The notes: generated by a model from the letters alone, not told the origin. Numbered from the stretch's first letter, positions 10,541 to 21,976 are shown. The stretch: DNA of 64,000 nt from Takashimella koratensis (GCA_003116875.1 BCKT01000005.1:186001-250000), one strand, 5' to 3'. Translations and numbers: made by a program.

Positions 10541-11618
10541 CTACCTGTACCCTGCCAAGTCGTCGATCCCTAGCACCCCTTCCCAGTCCTGCGCCAAGAG
10601 CTCGGCTCTCGTGCAGAGCTTTATACTGCCCCTGACCCGTTCGACGAGATCGCCTAGCAGTTGGAATGGGTCGCTCTCGACGACCATGTCGACCCAGGAG
10701 GACATCTTCGTCTCGAGGGCGTGGTCGAAATCGTCTCGCCACGTTTCCGCTTCGCCGGGTTTGAGATCGGCCAAGCTGTACATCTCGATGGAACGTCCGG
10801 AGCAGTTGACCTCGCATGTAGAAGGGTGGTGGAGAGCATCGGCGAACGCAATCGTTGCCGCCATATCTGTGATATTCTCGAGTCGACGAGCGTCGCCTCC
10901 ACCTTCAAGGTCTGACTGCGAAAAGACAGGAGTGGCTGGGGTCAGATACCCGTCCCCAGGTGGTAAAAAAACGAGCCGGACCCTGATTGTATGCGACAGT
11001 CCCGAAAGCATTCCCTCGAGTCGACGAATCACGGAAGATTGGGTCTCGGACGCGACGACAAAAGTGAGTGCCCGGACAGACGTTGAGAAGCCGGTGTTCT
11101 TGTTTGACACAGGGAGGAGAATGGTGGGGCGCGCACCGCGGACGATTATGTGGCGTGGGCGGAGGTGGGATAAAACTCCACAAGTAGGATTCAGACTGTT
11201 AACATAGAACTTGCCGTACCCGTATGAGTCAAGGATAAGCGTGTGTACTTGATCCAGCGCCCTTTTGATCCGCTCCTACATGATCAGTAACGAAAACCGC
11301 ACAACTCATGTGTCTCTCTGGATGCGGATTGCTGATCCGGAAAGCGCTTAGTGGACACTGGACGTTTGAATGAGAGATTACGGTCACTACACGAGCGTTT
11401 GTGGTGTCGTCCAAACGATCATCTCGAAATGGGTCGCTGTCTCGCTGGGTGCCGACAACGAGATGGTGGTTTAGGATTTTTCCCGCTTCCGAAGTCCATC
11501 GTGGGCAAACACGGGCGGCAGAGAGGAGGTCGATAGTAGAGAGGGAGTGAAGGATTGTGTCCAGGACATGAGGAAGGTCAAAGACCCGATGAGCCAAAGT
11601 CATGTCGTGTAACGGCAT
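10541..11618 (-). CDS. F-box-like array member 10 (D-W-E-G ending)
   Basis: First of the members ending in D-W-E-G. From the ATG at 11618 (MPLHDMTLAH) it carries an F-box-like segment (LPHVLDTILHSLSTIDLLSA, then ARVCPRWTSEAGKILNHHLVVG) and the signature ARVVTVISHSNVQCPL. Downstream sequence reads DQVHTLILDSYG, LRPRHIIVRG and ALTFVVASE, and ends LLAQDWEGVLGIDDLAGYR. The two halves are in different frames. The expected intron has a good branch and acceptor (TTACTGAT...GTAG|GAG near 11268), but I find no canonical GT donor in the right phase. The junction is therefore either non-canonical or a frameshift. Length would be about 340-350 residues. Confidence 0.65.
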
Positions 11619-11732
11619 GGTCAATGGTGAGGATCGACACAAAGCTGGCAACAATGATTTGGGATTGAGACTCGGAATGAAAGGAAAGGAAGAAAGGAAG
11701 AGGCCAAAGGTTGCCGAAGACAAAGGGCGGAA

Positions 11733-12996
11733 CTACCTTGTTTTCCATCTCCAAAAGAGGATCCGGCCCCTACGAAGTCGATGACGATGATTGTAGTATT
11801 CAGCAATCTCGAGGACACCATCCCAGTCTTCGGACAGAAAATCTTCCCTCGAGTGTATTGCAAAATTCTTTCTTAACGTTTTTTCCAAGTTCTCTCGGTA
11901 TTCGTCACGTCCCGTTGTCTGCCCGTCGGCCAAAGTGTCGAGACGCTTTTCCTCCCATGGAAGGTACGTCTTCGTCCACGCCCCCCATGCGCATTAGGAA
12001 TCTTGAACACGTCTACCCGAAATTTCCCGCTCAGTGGACCCGTTTGCGGCCACCAGAACACAGCAGCGTAGACCAAATAGGCGGCACCTCGTTCGTACAT
12101 GGAAAACCCATCGGTCCTTTGCGGGACGGCCTGTGGGGGGAATTGCTTTTCCATCGAGTGTGACTGTTCTATGTCGAATTCTGGCGGCTTTTTGGTAGCA
12201 ACACTGAATCGAGCATACCCCGCAAGGAGTATTCGAAGGTTAACCTCCTTCGGCAAGACCGATAATAGAAGTTTTAGTCGAGTTCGAGACCCGAACATAT
12301 CTTGACCGGTCAACACCAACGTGAGGCGTCGAACGCTGCTCCAAAGTGTGTCTTCACGGTCACAAGGTGGTATCCAGTGCGGACCTCCCCAGCCTTGTAG
12401 AACGAGTTCGGTGGGCCTCAATTGCTGCCGAAACTTGCACTGGTGATGGAAGATCGGCGTGGAGATGTCGGGCGGGTTCAGGGCGACCTCGAGATCTTCT
12501 CTCATGTCGAGAACGACAGTGTGGATTTTAGAGAAGTCCAACTTGTCTACCTGCGATACGACTCAGTCTGAAGGTCGATGCTAACTTCGATTATCGTACT
12601 CACTTCATTATCCACTGCATCCGGTTCGTTGCAACACTGACATTTCTCGTTCGCTTCGCCGATCAACGTGGCTACCCGCGCCCATCCAAACCAAGGGCTA
12701 GACAGACTCGTACATCCTTTTTTCCCTAGGACAATGTGTCGATAGAGGATCGGATTCGCCTCTTTGTTCCACTGTTTACAAACCCAGGAAGCGGATACCA
12801 GATCCCGTCGGCGCGCGTAGTGCAACATCTCGATGAGGACATGTGGACATCTTTCGAAGACATCGTTGCCGGATGTTCGTTGGCGTGAAGGTAGGATATG
12901 ATGTACCGCTTGTGGGTCGATTAGGGCCGCCCCACTTAGTACGTGAGATAGTGATAGTGGTCGTCTCTCGCGCGAGAGGTATCCGCAGGTTGGCAT
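11733..12996 (-). pseudogene. F-box-like array member 11, frameshift at G6 run
   Basis: Exon 1 (12604-12996) holds a divergent F-box-like segment (RCPHVLIEMLHYARRRDLVS, then SWVCKQWNKEANPILYRHIVLG) and ARVATLIGEANEKCQC. A phase-0 intron (GAA|GTGAGT ... CGCAG|GTA) leads to exon 2, which reads DFSKIHTVVLDMRED, LRPTELVLQGWGGPHW and RLTLVLTGQD, then FRVDVFKIPNAH. At a six-base homopolymer (11981-11986) the frame changes, and the C-terminus continues in another frame as TYLPWEEKRLDTLADGQ, ending FLSEDWDGVLEIAEYYNHRH. The gene is a close paralog of member 13. The shift may be real or a sequencing indel. Confidence 0.65.
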
Positions 12997-13369
12997 CGTG
13001 AATGAGATGAATAAAGAAGTTCACAAAGCGTTTGCTACGCGAGACGTGATTATTGCGGATTCAATCAAGTTAGGTTATGGCATGATTGTGTTATCCGTCG
13101 CATGACCATTGCATAGGCGGGCAACGTGAGAACGATGACGCGATCAAAACAGAGATGTAAAGTCTGGACTGTGCCTCTGAAGCTTAGAATCGACTTCTTT
13201 CCACCAGGGCAAACCAAAAGGCTCCAAACACGGCAAAGTTTGACTCCGCCGCTCATTCTCACGTTCTTGACGATACTCTAGTGCTTGAAGGATCTCGTTC
13301 GCCCTACCTTGAACTCTATGTGGAAAGATTCGATGACCAAAATCAGTAGCAAGGAATTTGCATAAGGAT
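12997..13369. other. Spacer, possible extra 3' exon of member 12
   Basis: About 370 bp downstream of the stop of member 12. One minus frame (13144 to ~13315) is charged and coding-like (for example EYRQERENERRSQ). It could be reached from member 12 by an intron starting GTTTCT and ending CACATAG. The donor is weak, so I leave it as a possibility only. Confidence 0.25.
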
Positions 13370-14577
13370 TCACCAATAGCCACCAAACAGAAACCGGTAG
13401 ACGAAATATGTGACCCAAAAACGCATCCACGCCAGTACAGCAAGGATACGACTCCTTGAACCGAGCAGTGTCCTTGCGGCGTTTCCCGTTATGATGCGTC
13501 GAGGAAGATATTTGAAATCCTCGACGTCGAAAATCCCCTCCCAATTCTGTTCGAAAAACTCAGCATCACTTCGGTGCCGTTGAATTTCGCCAAATTTTCG
13601 CACGAGCTTTTCTCCAAGGTCCGCTTGCTCGGCAATCGGGAATAACGGTAGGTACCGTTGGATGTAGCCAAGACTTAAGGCGTCAAAGCGATTCCAAAAC
13701 GCCACCTGTAACGCGTGAACACCACGAAAGGGTGCGAGGAAGATCTCAATGCTTCGGGTATTTGGTCCTCCCTGCTGTTCATCAGGGTGCATTATTATCC
13801 CGAGAGCGAGTTCAGCAAACAGTTGGGGGAAGTCATAATCTTCCCATGGAATCGAAAATGGGTCCTCTCCTGCCCTAGGGTCATCGCCAAGCCGCAGAGG
13901 CTCGTAACCGCGTTTACCGATTCGTTTTCGACCAATAGCGACAAGCCTTATGTGTATCGAAGGGGAAAGGCGGTAAAGGGCGATGAGCATGCACCTCCCA
14001 GCTGCGTCGTTGTAGTCGTTTCCGATAATGAACGTCACCTGCTGTACCGACCGCGACGACTCGAGTTGAGAAGCCCAGGAGTCAAACATTTCTGGCACAT
14101 ATCTGACTGGGTGGATAACAAGGTGCCGAGGCCGAATCATTCTAGCAATGGGACAAACAGGATGGGTGATGGTTGCGCCGACTAAATCTCCGATGATACT
14201 ATATAGCGTGGTGATGCGGAGATACTTCGTATTCATGTTGAGCGTCTTCACGCTCGAGAGGCTTAAGCCTCCAACCTAGCGTCAGTAAAAGACTCTAAAT
14301 TCACCCACCATCTCGTCTGTCGGAGTGTCACCCCCAACGATACATGGGCAATCCCGGGAATGGCAGTCGTGCACAGTCGCTATGCGGGGGTGACGTATCC
14401 AAGGTGACCTGTTGAATAACACCTATTGGAAAAGACAAGGCGCTGGTAGATACGTTTTGTGGCCTCCGGATACCAGGTTGAGCACACTCGTGCGGCCGGT
14501 GCCAGATGACGATAGGGCAGGTGGTCGAAAATGACCGAAAGAATGTCAGATGTCTGCAGAGCGATTTGGGTCGACAT
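13370..14577 (-). pseudogene. F-box-like array member 12, exon-1 frameshift, hydrophobic C-terminus
   Basis: The ATG at 14577 opens an F-box-like segment (ALQTSDILSVIFDHLPYRHL, then ARVCSTWYPEATKRIYQRLVF). At a five-C run (14386-14390 on the plus strand) the frame must change to continue into the signature RIATVHDCHSRDCPC. Exon 2 follows a 33- or 54-nt intron ending CGCTAG and reads SSVKTLNMNTKYL, MIRPRHLVIHPV and VQQVTFIIGND, then FFEQNWEGIFDVEDFKYL. Unlike other members it continues about 45 residues, with a strongly hydrophobic stretch (ILAVLAWMRFWVTYFVYRF) before the stop. That tail could be a membrane anchor or read-through into former 3' sequence. Confidence 0.6.
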
Positions 14578-14640
14578 GGGTAATGGTACGGAAGAGAAAG
14601 AGCCTACGGCTGAGACGGGTAAAAAAGTATGGGAATAAAG

Positions 14641-15926
14641 TTAATTCAGAAGCTGACGCGTACCCCGATGGTCGCGAAAATCGTTGATATCAAGTACCCC
14701 CTCCCAGTCTTCTTCAAAGAACTCCTTGGCTGTATGAAGCCGTATATTTGTCTTGGCCCTTTCCTCGAGCTCCTTCTTCCACCCTTCGCGATCCCGGGGA
14801 TCATTGATGTAAAGCCACCCCGCGATGTGACACTCGATGCTGTACTCAAAGAGCGTCCACCAACCCGTACCGCTGCCGTTCGGAACTTTGAAAACGTCAA
14901 GTCGACAAGGGTACTTGCCTCCGAAAGTACCCTGCGTTTTAGATTCTGCTCGAGCTAATGTGGCGTGTTCAAGAACAGCGGCAACGTTGCGCTCGTAGAT
15001 GGTGTATCTCAAATGGGGATCTGAGCGACAAATCCGGTGTGTAAAACTCTCCGGATGAGGGGTAATTCCCGGATGCGAAGTGGCGAGATGTCCCTCCTTG
15101 ACTCGCTTCGTCGCTGTACATGACCGATCGTAATCAGTGACGAGAACTCTCGTGTTCACATCCCGGGGCAAGACCTCGTTCATTGCATACAGTCGACACC
15201 ACGCTCCCATTTGGTCCCAGAATGTCATCACAAAGGTGATGAGCTTGACGTCTTTCCAAATCGTATCCTCTGGATCGTTAGAGGGCTTCCAGTATGGTCC
15301 TCCCCAGCCCTTGAGGATGATATGGTTTGCGCTGAGTCGTTGTCGAAGCCTACAACGAGGGTGCGAGGGGGAGGGCGGGAGGGTGGATGCAAAGGCCGGA
15401 GTGATACGTGCAGGATCTTCCCTAAGCTCGAGAACGACCGTACGAATTTGCGACAAATCTGGCCAATCTTGCTGAAAGCGACGGATATAAGCTGATGAAA
15501 CCCAGTTGGTATTAATCCTCACCGAACCATCTTCTCGGCCATCTTCAAGGCCGCACTGGCATTCTACATTGGGCCCCATGAACAATGTGGCTGTTCGAGC
15601 GTGTTCGATCCAAGGACTGAACAGATCCGGACTCTTACTCCCTTGCTTGCCAAGCACTATATGGCGGTAGAGAATTTTGCTCCCTTCCACATTCCATAGT
15701 CCACAGACTTGGGTAACGGCGAGGAGGTCATCTCGATTCAAGTACTGGAATATTCGCGCGATAACATCTGAAGTATCGAGTGCGGAGTGAGCTTCGGTGG
15801 CGACCTCCTTAGGCCTCGGGCGTCGTGTCGTAGTCGAAAAGCCTCTTTGAGCCGTGTGGACCAGTTGGAAGAAAGCGAATTCTTCAAGCGTTGCTTCATC
15901 CTCAAGGCAAGCGTGGGCAACGACAT
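14641..15926 (-). CDS. F-box-like array member 13 (D-W-E-G ending), 5' end unresolved
   Basis: A long uninterrupted frame from about 15786 down to 14641 carries LDTSDVIARIFQYLNRDDLL and TQVCGLWNVEGSKILYRHIV, then the signature ARTATLFMGPNVECQC. It continues with QIRTVVLELRED, ILKGWGGPYWKP and LITFVMTFWDQ, then YERNVAAVLEHA, RLDVFKVPN and EFFEEDWEGVLDINDFRDHR. There is no ATG in this frame before the F-box. The nearest good start (15926, MSLPTLALRM) is in a different frame, so an unrecognised intron or a frameshift lies near 15790. The conserved first intron of the other members is absent or fused here. It is the best-preserved representative of the member 11/13/14 subgroup. Confidence 0.65.
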
Positions 15927-16029
15927 GGTAAAATGGTGAGAGTTGTTGAAATGCATTTTTACGACAAGAAAATACTAAACACTACGAATACCTGATTCAG
16001 AGCTCGCAGTCCACGTAAGCGAGGTAAAC

Positions 16030-16935
16030 TTACTTCAATCGCAAGCCCCGTGGTCCAGAAAAGTCCTCGACGTTTAGTACACCGTCCCAATCCTCATCAT
16101 AGAATTCGGCAACTGTATGACGTCGGATACGAGTTTTCCGCATGTGTTCCCAGCGTTTACAGTTTGCTTCTTGATACGATATGGGCACGTTTTTTTTCCA
16201 TCCATTGATTGCGACATCGTCATACTCGTTGAAAAGAGTCCACCGACGTGAGTCCCTGTTGCTGGGAACTTTGAAAACGTCTAGTCGACCTTTTCCGCTA
16301 AGCGGACCCCCACGATCGATGCAAGGTTCGCAAAGGACGGCGGCAGCCGTTCGTTCGTATAGATAATATCGTTTGTGTTTGGGCGGGCGCCTACTCTGGT
16401 CCTGATGGGGCTATCGGTACCCCTGATAACAACGATGTTTCCTGGGCGATAGAGCAGGCGTACATGGACGGACGGGCGGAGGAGTTGATGTCGAATACAC
16501 GGGTGTGAACTTTGAACAATGTCTGCCTGGTGCTTTGCTGCGGTCAGCTCATTTCGTTAAGCTTGCCGACTTCTCGGCCATCGCGGTCCTCATACGATAT
16601 CTCTCCCTTCTCCGAAAGGCAGGTCTCAGGTCTGTGGAAGCAGTACGTCACAATGCGAGCAGGTTGGACCCGGTTGGAGAAGATGTGTGGGGAGAGTAGC
16701 TCGTTCCCATTGGCAAGGTTGTTTTGGTGAGGAGTAGCTGCCTCGCCTGCTGGTTCCATGCTACCGACACACGCGAGAGACTGCGCAGGTCGGTAAGGGG
16801 AATGAAGTTGAACACGAGACGCAAGAGGCCCCCGTCAGACGTAAATTGGCGTGATGTAGGTTGAAGTATGGGTGAGATGCTGAGATGTGATCCGTACCCG
16901 GCCGTGGCTGTGCAAGGTCCAGGTACAACATGCAT
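16030..16935 (-). pseudogene. F-box-like array member 14, chimeric pseudogene
   Basis: The 5' part (ATG 16935) reads FTSDGGLLRLVFNFIPLTDL and LSRVSVAWNQQARQLLL, closest to member 15. A frameshift follows, after which ARIVTYCFHRPETCLSEKG is recognisable in another frame. The middle is unrecognisable. From about 16390 to the stop at 16030 an open stretch reads YYLYERTAAAVLCEPC, RLDVFKVPSN, WTLFNEYDDVAINGW and EFYDEDWDGVLNVEDFSG, which is closest to members 11 and 13. The copy is thus broken at several points and joins ends that resemble two different subgroups. Confidence 0.65.
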
Positions 16936-16954
16936 TGTCTATCAAGAACACGGT

Positions 16955-17996
16955 CTACATGACCCAAGGCGCCTCCTGACACGGGTGTGGTAGCAGCACG
17001 TCGGGCTCCCCATCTAACAGCAAGTCCTCATAGCTCAACACCCTCAAGTCCTGCACCCTTCGGTCAATCTCCTCGTCGTCGTGCGTCACGTCGTCTTTGA
17101 ACAGCTTTCCGACCTCCCTCATCCCCTGCGATTTCAACTTCTCCCGTACCTGATGAACGTACTGCGTCTCCAGCTTGTCCCAGTTCCCTCCAGACCCAAT
17201 GTCCGCCGCTGATCCGGTGGGGTCGAGGACGAAGAGCTTGGTCGCGTAGGTCAGCTCGAGATAGCCCTTGCTCTCTCGCGAATTCCACCAGAGGGTGTCG
17301 ATGAGAATGTTGAGTAGATCGGGGGCGAACCATGACCGGCTGGTTCCGTCAGGGGCTGCTTTATCAAGTAATGCGAAAGTTGGCGCAAGAACGACTCGTA
17401 TCCGCGTAAGCGAGTCGATGCGCCAATAAAGGGTGTCCAAAAGCCAGCCAAGGGGGCGAACCTGATCGATCACGATTGTGACAAGCTCGACAGTGGGCAT
17501 GGGAGGTGGGAGGGCGCGCCATTTGGTGTCTCTCAGCGGTGGGACGGAGCCAGAGACTACGATGAGGTGGGTAGGTTTTATCGCCGCCAGTAAAGGGCAA
17601 TCGTGGGTGTAAGCGAAGGGGAAGTTGTTCACTCCGACTCGAAGGGTGTGGATGCGGGAGAGCCATGGATACCGTTGCTACTGGGTCAGCTAAATAGCAG
17701 TCTCAACTCACCAGAAGACAGCTCGAAGAGAGCCCCTGCTCAAACGGACAGCAGTCGGCCGAGTGACTGCAAAACGTGACCGCTCGTGTGCGCCCAAAAT
17801 GCGGCGAATCAATGTTCATGCCCCGGCTGCGCGGACCGACAATGACGTGTCGGTAAAGCACCCGCTCTGCCGCCTGGTTCCATACGACGCTAACGCGAGA
17901 GAGCTGAGAGAGCTCGTGGGAAGAGAAAGGGTGAAGAGTGAGGACGACCTCGACGATGGATGCGATGGCAAGTGGGTGGGCAGGCGGGCAGGTCAT
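16955..17996 (-). CDS. F-box-like array member 15
   Basis: Two exons, 17712-17996 and 16955-17677, with a 34-nt phase-0 intron (CTG|GTGAGT ... GCTGACCCAGTAG|CAA); about 335 residues. F-box-like segment: PLAIASIVEVVLTLHPFSSH, then LSRVSVVWNQAAERVLYRHVIVG. The signature is TRAVTFCSHSADCCPF. Exon 2 reads LSRIHTLRVGVNN, then IKPTHLIVVSG and VELVTIVIDQV, and has an acidic C-terminal region ending in ILLDGEPDVLLP-type residues and a short tail. It lacks an obvious D-W-E-G or K-W-W ending. Apparently intact. It sits next to the first non-F-box island. Confidence 0.78.
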
Positions 17997-19038
17997 GGTG
18001 GTTGGGTGAGAGATGGGAGGGATGCTTGGGGTTTTGAAGATTCACAGCGCCGATAGGGAGGCGCCACCAGCGTCGCCAGCAGCCTCGACAGTGTCAACGA
18101 CTCGATGTCGACTCGATAGACGCCTGCGATGGCCGTTTTTAAGTGTCCTGGGGTTGGGATGAGTAGGTGGACGAGGGGAGAATGAGTCGAAATTCGCTCG
18201 GACGATTGGGGAGTCTGCACTGCACCTTTGGCTGGGTGGCAAAAGCCCACATTTGGTCCCGTTTAAGCTTGTTTAGGCTCTGCTCGCAAGACACGAGCGT
18301 GGCGATAGGCGGTGTTGCGGGCCACGATGGGCTCTCCAGTAGAGACGGGGCACAGCGCTAGGATGAGTAAGAATACTGCGGTGCAAGCGGGGTCCAAGGA
18401 GTACAAGGGGGGAGTTTTGTGTCGGTGGCAGAAGGTCATGAAATGCATTCGTTCAGATGCCTAAAGGGACATTTTGTTCTGGACAATGATCAAGCCAAGA
18501 GTCTTGTATATAGTGAGAATTGGATCACTCCCATTGTGGTAGTGCATCGATCAAGTCTCCAACTTGGAACTCTGCGACCCAATCTTCGGAGGCACCCCCA
18601 GGAAGGCCATGGGCTTCAAAGTCTTGTCCTATCAGCTTTGAGCGTATGAAAGACTCACTTTGTAGGATACCACTCTCTTGGTCTAATGCCATCTCACCCA
18701 CGACCAGCCAGTCAGAACTCTGCAAGTCCGCCAAGAAACGCCCGTATATCTTCGGACCCGCCAAGCAAACCCTTGCTGTCCCGCCGTACGTACATGACGT
18801 AGACGACAATGCACCTGCAGCGTATCGCTTCCAGGATCGTCGACATCGAGATTTCTCCCCAATGCTGCTGACCCTAATTTGGTTCCAAAAAAAGCTTCAC
18901 TTTAAGGCCCTTAGGTCTGGCACTGACCCATGGGTGGTCTACGACGAGGAACAAGGCAAGAAGTGCATATTATATCAAAGGGTTACTAGCGTCCCACAGG
19001 CTTGCTACGCCTCGACCCTTCGATCGTCCGTATGTCGG
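17997..19038. other. Spacer upstream of member 15
   Basis: About 1 kb without a convincing gene. A minus-strand frame at 18525-18809 ends with SEDWVAEFQVGDLIDALPQWE-like residues, faintly recalling the D-W-E-G ending of the array, and may be a decayed copy. A short hydrophobic frame near 18263-18448 is not supported by anything else. Confidence 0.3.
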
Positions 19039-19360
19039 CTACTGCTTGTTGCAGTACGCGGCCTGACAGGTACCGTTGTTGGCGAACGTGGTCCGTAGAC
19101 CAATCAGTGACTCGCTCTGAGTTTTCGGTACCACTCACTTGGATCCCGTAGGAAGCTCCCAGGAGGCTACCCGCTATGTCGCACACGGGCGAAGCGATTG
19201 GTCCTCCGATACCGCACATTTGAGCACCGGCCAACCCGGACCCAACACCGTACTGGACGGCAGCGCCCATAATGTCGCGGTGGCACTGGGTGGCGACGTG
19301 CTGCATACCGGCCTTGAGCGAGGGCTCGGTACCGTTGAGGCAAGTGAAGAATGAGCTCAT
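19039..19360 (-). CDS. Small Cys/Gly-rich protein, unknown
   Basis: I do not recognise this gene. Exon 1 (19139-19360) starts MSSFFTCLNGTEPSLKAGM and continues through a Gly/Ala-rich, mildly hydrophobic stretch (MGAAVQYGVGSGLAGAQMCG, then GGPIASPVCDIAGSLLGASY). A GTGAGT donor and a 76-nt intron ending CTGTCAG would add a last exon AAYCNKQ ending at 19039, for a protein of about 81 residues with several cysteines. No signal peptide is evident at this start. Coding status rests on composition, the clean splice sites and the Cys spacing, so it is tentative. Confidence 0.4.
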
Positions 19361-19949
19361 GGTCGTCAATGGTTTCGGTTGAGGTGTCGGCGAGGAAGGT
19401 GGCGATGGCGACGAGTTGGTGGGTTCGAGAAGGGTCTTGAAGAAATCGGGGTGCTACTTTATGCACAGCCTTGAAAACTCGGTCCTGAGGGTCCGGCGAA
19501 ACGACTGGCTTACAGATACGTTTTTGGCTGGGTCCAACCGGGGATTGTTCGGGAGCGTATGACATTGTATCGAGGCGAATATCATCGGATGCCGTACTCG
19601 GACCCTGTGGCGTCCCCAAAACGGATCATCGACGATTCGCGAATGTGCATTCGTTGAAAAGATGAAGCCGGTTTGATATCATTTCCGACAACGAGTCCAA
19701 CACGATTGATATGACCTCGTTCTTCGACCTCTTGGACAGCGTCTAGGACGAGCCGACTATCTGAGAAAGATGCCCGGCAACGAGGGCCTGTAAGGTATAA
19801 GAATGCCCCAGTTTGGCCAGCTTCCCACATCTTCAAACTCATCCTCCTCTCCACTTCACTTCCTTCTCACTACTGATCATCCTCTTTGCCCCCATCCTCC
19901 TATCTTCGTCCCATCTCCCGACCAACCTCACCCTCTCAAGACACTACCG
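19361..19949. other. Spacer between small Cys-rich gene and GTPase
   Basis: About 590 bp between divergently oriented genes, so it must hold both promoters. A minus frame near 19582-19854 contains HINRVGLVVGNDI, which vaguely resembles the V-T-F-V-x-G-N-D strand of the array family and could be a relic. A pyrimidine-rich tract precedes the GTPase start. Confidence 0.3.
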
Positions 19950-21976
19950 ATGCACGCCCCTCTCTCCGACCAGCCCGAGGCTCATCCCGCCCCTCCTACG
20001 GCGCAAGACGTTCCAATGGTACCGTACTTTGTCTCCGGACAGTGGCAGAGCGCGCTGGTCAAGACAGACAGTGGTGGTCGCACGTACTTTCAGTGAGTCA
20101 CGTTCTATGTCCATCGCTAACCTCTTCGCAGCTACTATGACGAGAGCAACAACATCGACGCGAGCAAGGTCAACCACGCCTTGAACCAGTGGTTTTTCAA
20201 CCAGGTCGTTTTTTACTTCCCCATTGCTATCTTCGGTGTGGGGAATAGCGGCAAGAGTGAGCAGTGTTGACTCTTCACCGGCATCAAGCTGACCAAAATC
20301 GAAGGTACACTAATGAATGCGCTCTGTGGTATGATCTTCCCAACCTCGGACGGTGTTACAACTTCAGGTATGTACTGCCTGCTCCCGTCCTAACCCATAC
20401 TTACATTGGTCATCCAAGGTTGTAACATTGGCATCGGCAGGCTCGAGGGCGTCGACCGGTCTCACCCCACTGCCATCATTGCCATCGACACTGAGGGCGC
20501 GGCGGCACAGGACACACCTCAGGGCAACGCGGCTGAGCGCGTAAGTCATCTGTGCCTAAATCCATGTGTCTGACCATCGTCCAGGAGAGCGACACGTTCG
20601 ACCCAGTACTTCAAGCTATCTTCACGGCTGTTCTTTGCGCCCATCTCATGATCATCAACGTCAAGACCAAGGAGCGTCGTATCGAGCAAGGATCAAGCCT
20701 CCCCCTCCTTCGTCGACTTAACAAGGGATGGAGGAAGTCTCGCGCCAACGACGTCTCTCTTCCCGTAAGGCGACCTGTCTTGGTGTACACTGTGCGTGAC
20801 TGGCCCACAAACTATGGCGACGCCGAGCGCTCCGAGGTCATGACTTTTGTCTTGGAGAGTGTCGAGGAGCAGTGGAGACTCTCCGCCAACGGCCAGGTAC
20901 GTCCCTCGGAGCTCTGTCAAATCTTCGTGCTAACTCCATTTAGCCCTCCGAGGACAAGTGGACCGACTTTTACCGCGTTGAGTTCGTCTTTCTCCCCGAC
21001 AACTCGCTTGAGATCGGTCACCTTCTCGGCAACCCACCGAAGGAGGAGAAGGCGTTAGCGGCGTGGAACAACCTCCGAGAGTGTCTGCTTGAGAACGCCA
21101 GGCAGGGGTTTCAGCGTGCGCTGAGGGAGCAGATGTGGCCTATCATTGTGAGTGACGACAGTAACAGCCTTGGCTGAGAGTGACAAATTCGTGAAGTGAT
21201 GGAGGGTCAACACAAGGGTTACATCTTTCCTGACCCCGCCACTCGTCCGGTCAATGGCGACTCTGTCATCGAGATGTTCGGACAGCTTTGGGTGAGTATG
21301 GATGCGCTGTGTTATAGGTCCGATGGCAAGCTGAGACTTCCCAGCGTTCGGCCATCTCGACGGAACTAACAAACATGAACTGCGACCAACTCGCGACGCA
21401 GCTTGCGTTCAAGGTTCACGAGACCGCATTCCTAACGCGCGCGAGTACCACCATCAACGGCTTCAAGGGTCGAACCGGAAACCCGATGTTCCCTGATCTG
21501 GATTGGGACAGACTGGTAGCAGGATTGAAAAGTGAGTTTAAGTCGGCGGGTGGTTTTCGCGTCTTTCTTGATGAATATCTGACAACCTTCAGATGAATGG
21601 AACGCCCATGTCATGTTTCCTCTTTCACCCTCGACATACGTCTCGCGGTTCCCGTTGATTCAGATTCAACATCTCGTCAACGATGAGAAAACGAGATATT
21701 CTGTCTTGCAGGAACTTGTTGTTGCTAAAAGAAAGATTGCCGAGGCCGACCACATCGCGGATGAGAAGAAAAGAAGGATTCAAGCGGCCCTGGACGTTCT
21801 TCGAGTCAGATTGCAGGTGGGTAAACAGCCTTTTTGCTGCGACTGAGTGCTGACATGATTCTGCTTAGACTCCCGTTGAGGTTAGTGCTGCACCGCCTCA
21901 ACCGCGTCGCCCACTTATCAACCCTCACGTCAACCCTCACGTCAACGCCCTAAGATGGATGACAAGGGGTTTATGA
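19950..21976 (+). CDS. GB1/RHD3-type (atlastin/GBP-like) large GTPase, soluble form
   Basis: A multi-exon gene starting MHAPLSDQPE; all junctions used have GT-AG sites of about 40-70 nt. The G domain shows IAIFGVGNSGKSTLMNAL (P-loop, split by an intron inside the G-K-S), a G-V-T-T-S switch-1 region, AIIAIDTEG (G3), and VYTVRDW, where the R-D pair takes the place of the usual N-K-x-D specificity motif. R-D at this position is typical of atlastin, Sey1/RHD3 and GBP families. A helical region follows, with a charged coiled-coil-like segment (VVAKRKIAEADHIADEKKRR), ending about 21976. Atlastin and Sey1 carry a two-pass membrane hairpin near the C-terminus; none is visible here, so the protein looks soluble. 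Its role is unknown. It lies inside the F-box cluster on the opposite strand. Confidence 0.75.

Noticed and set aside
18263..18448. A short frame with a signal-peptide-like hydrophobic segment
   Set aside because: Only about 60 codons, no mature domain, no splice extension that adds a recognisable protein.
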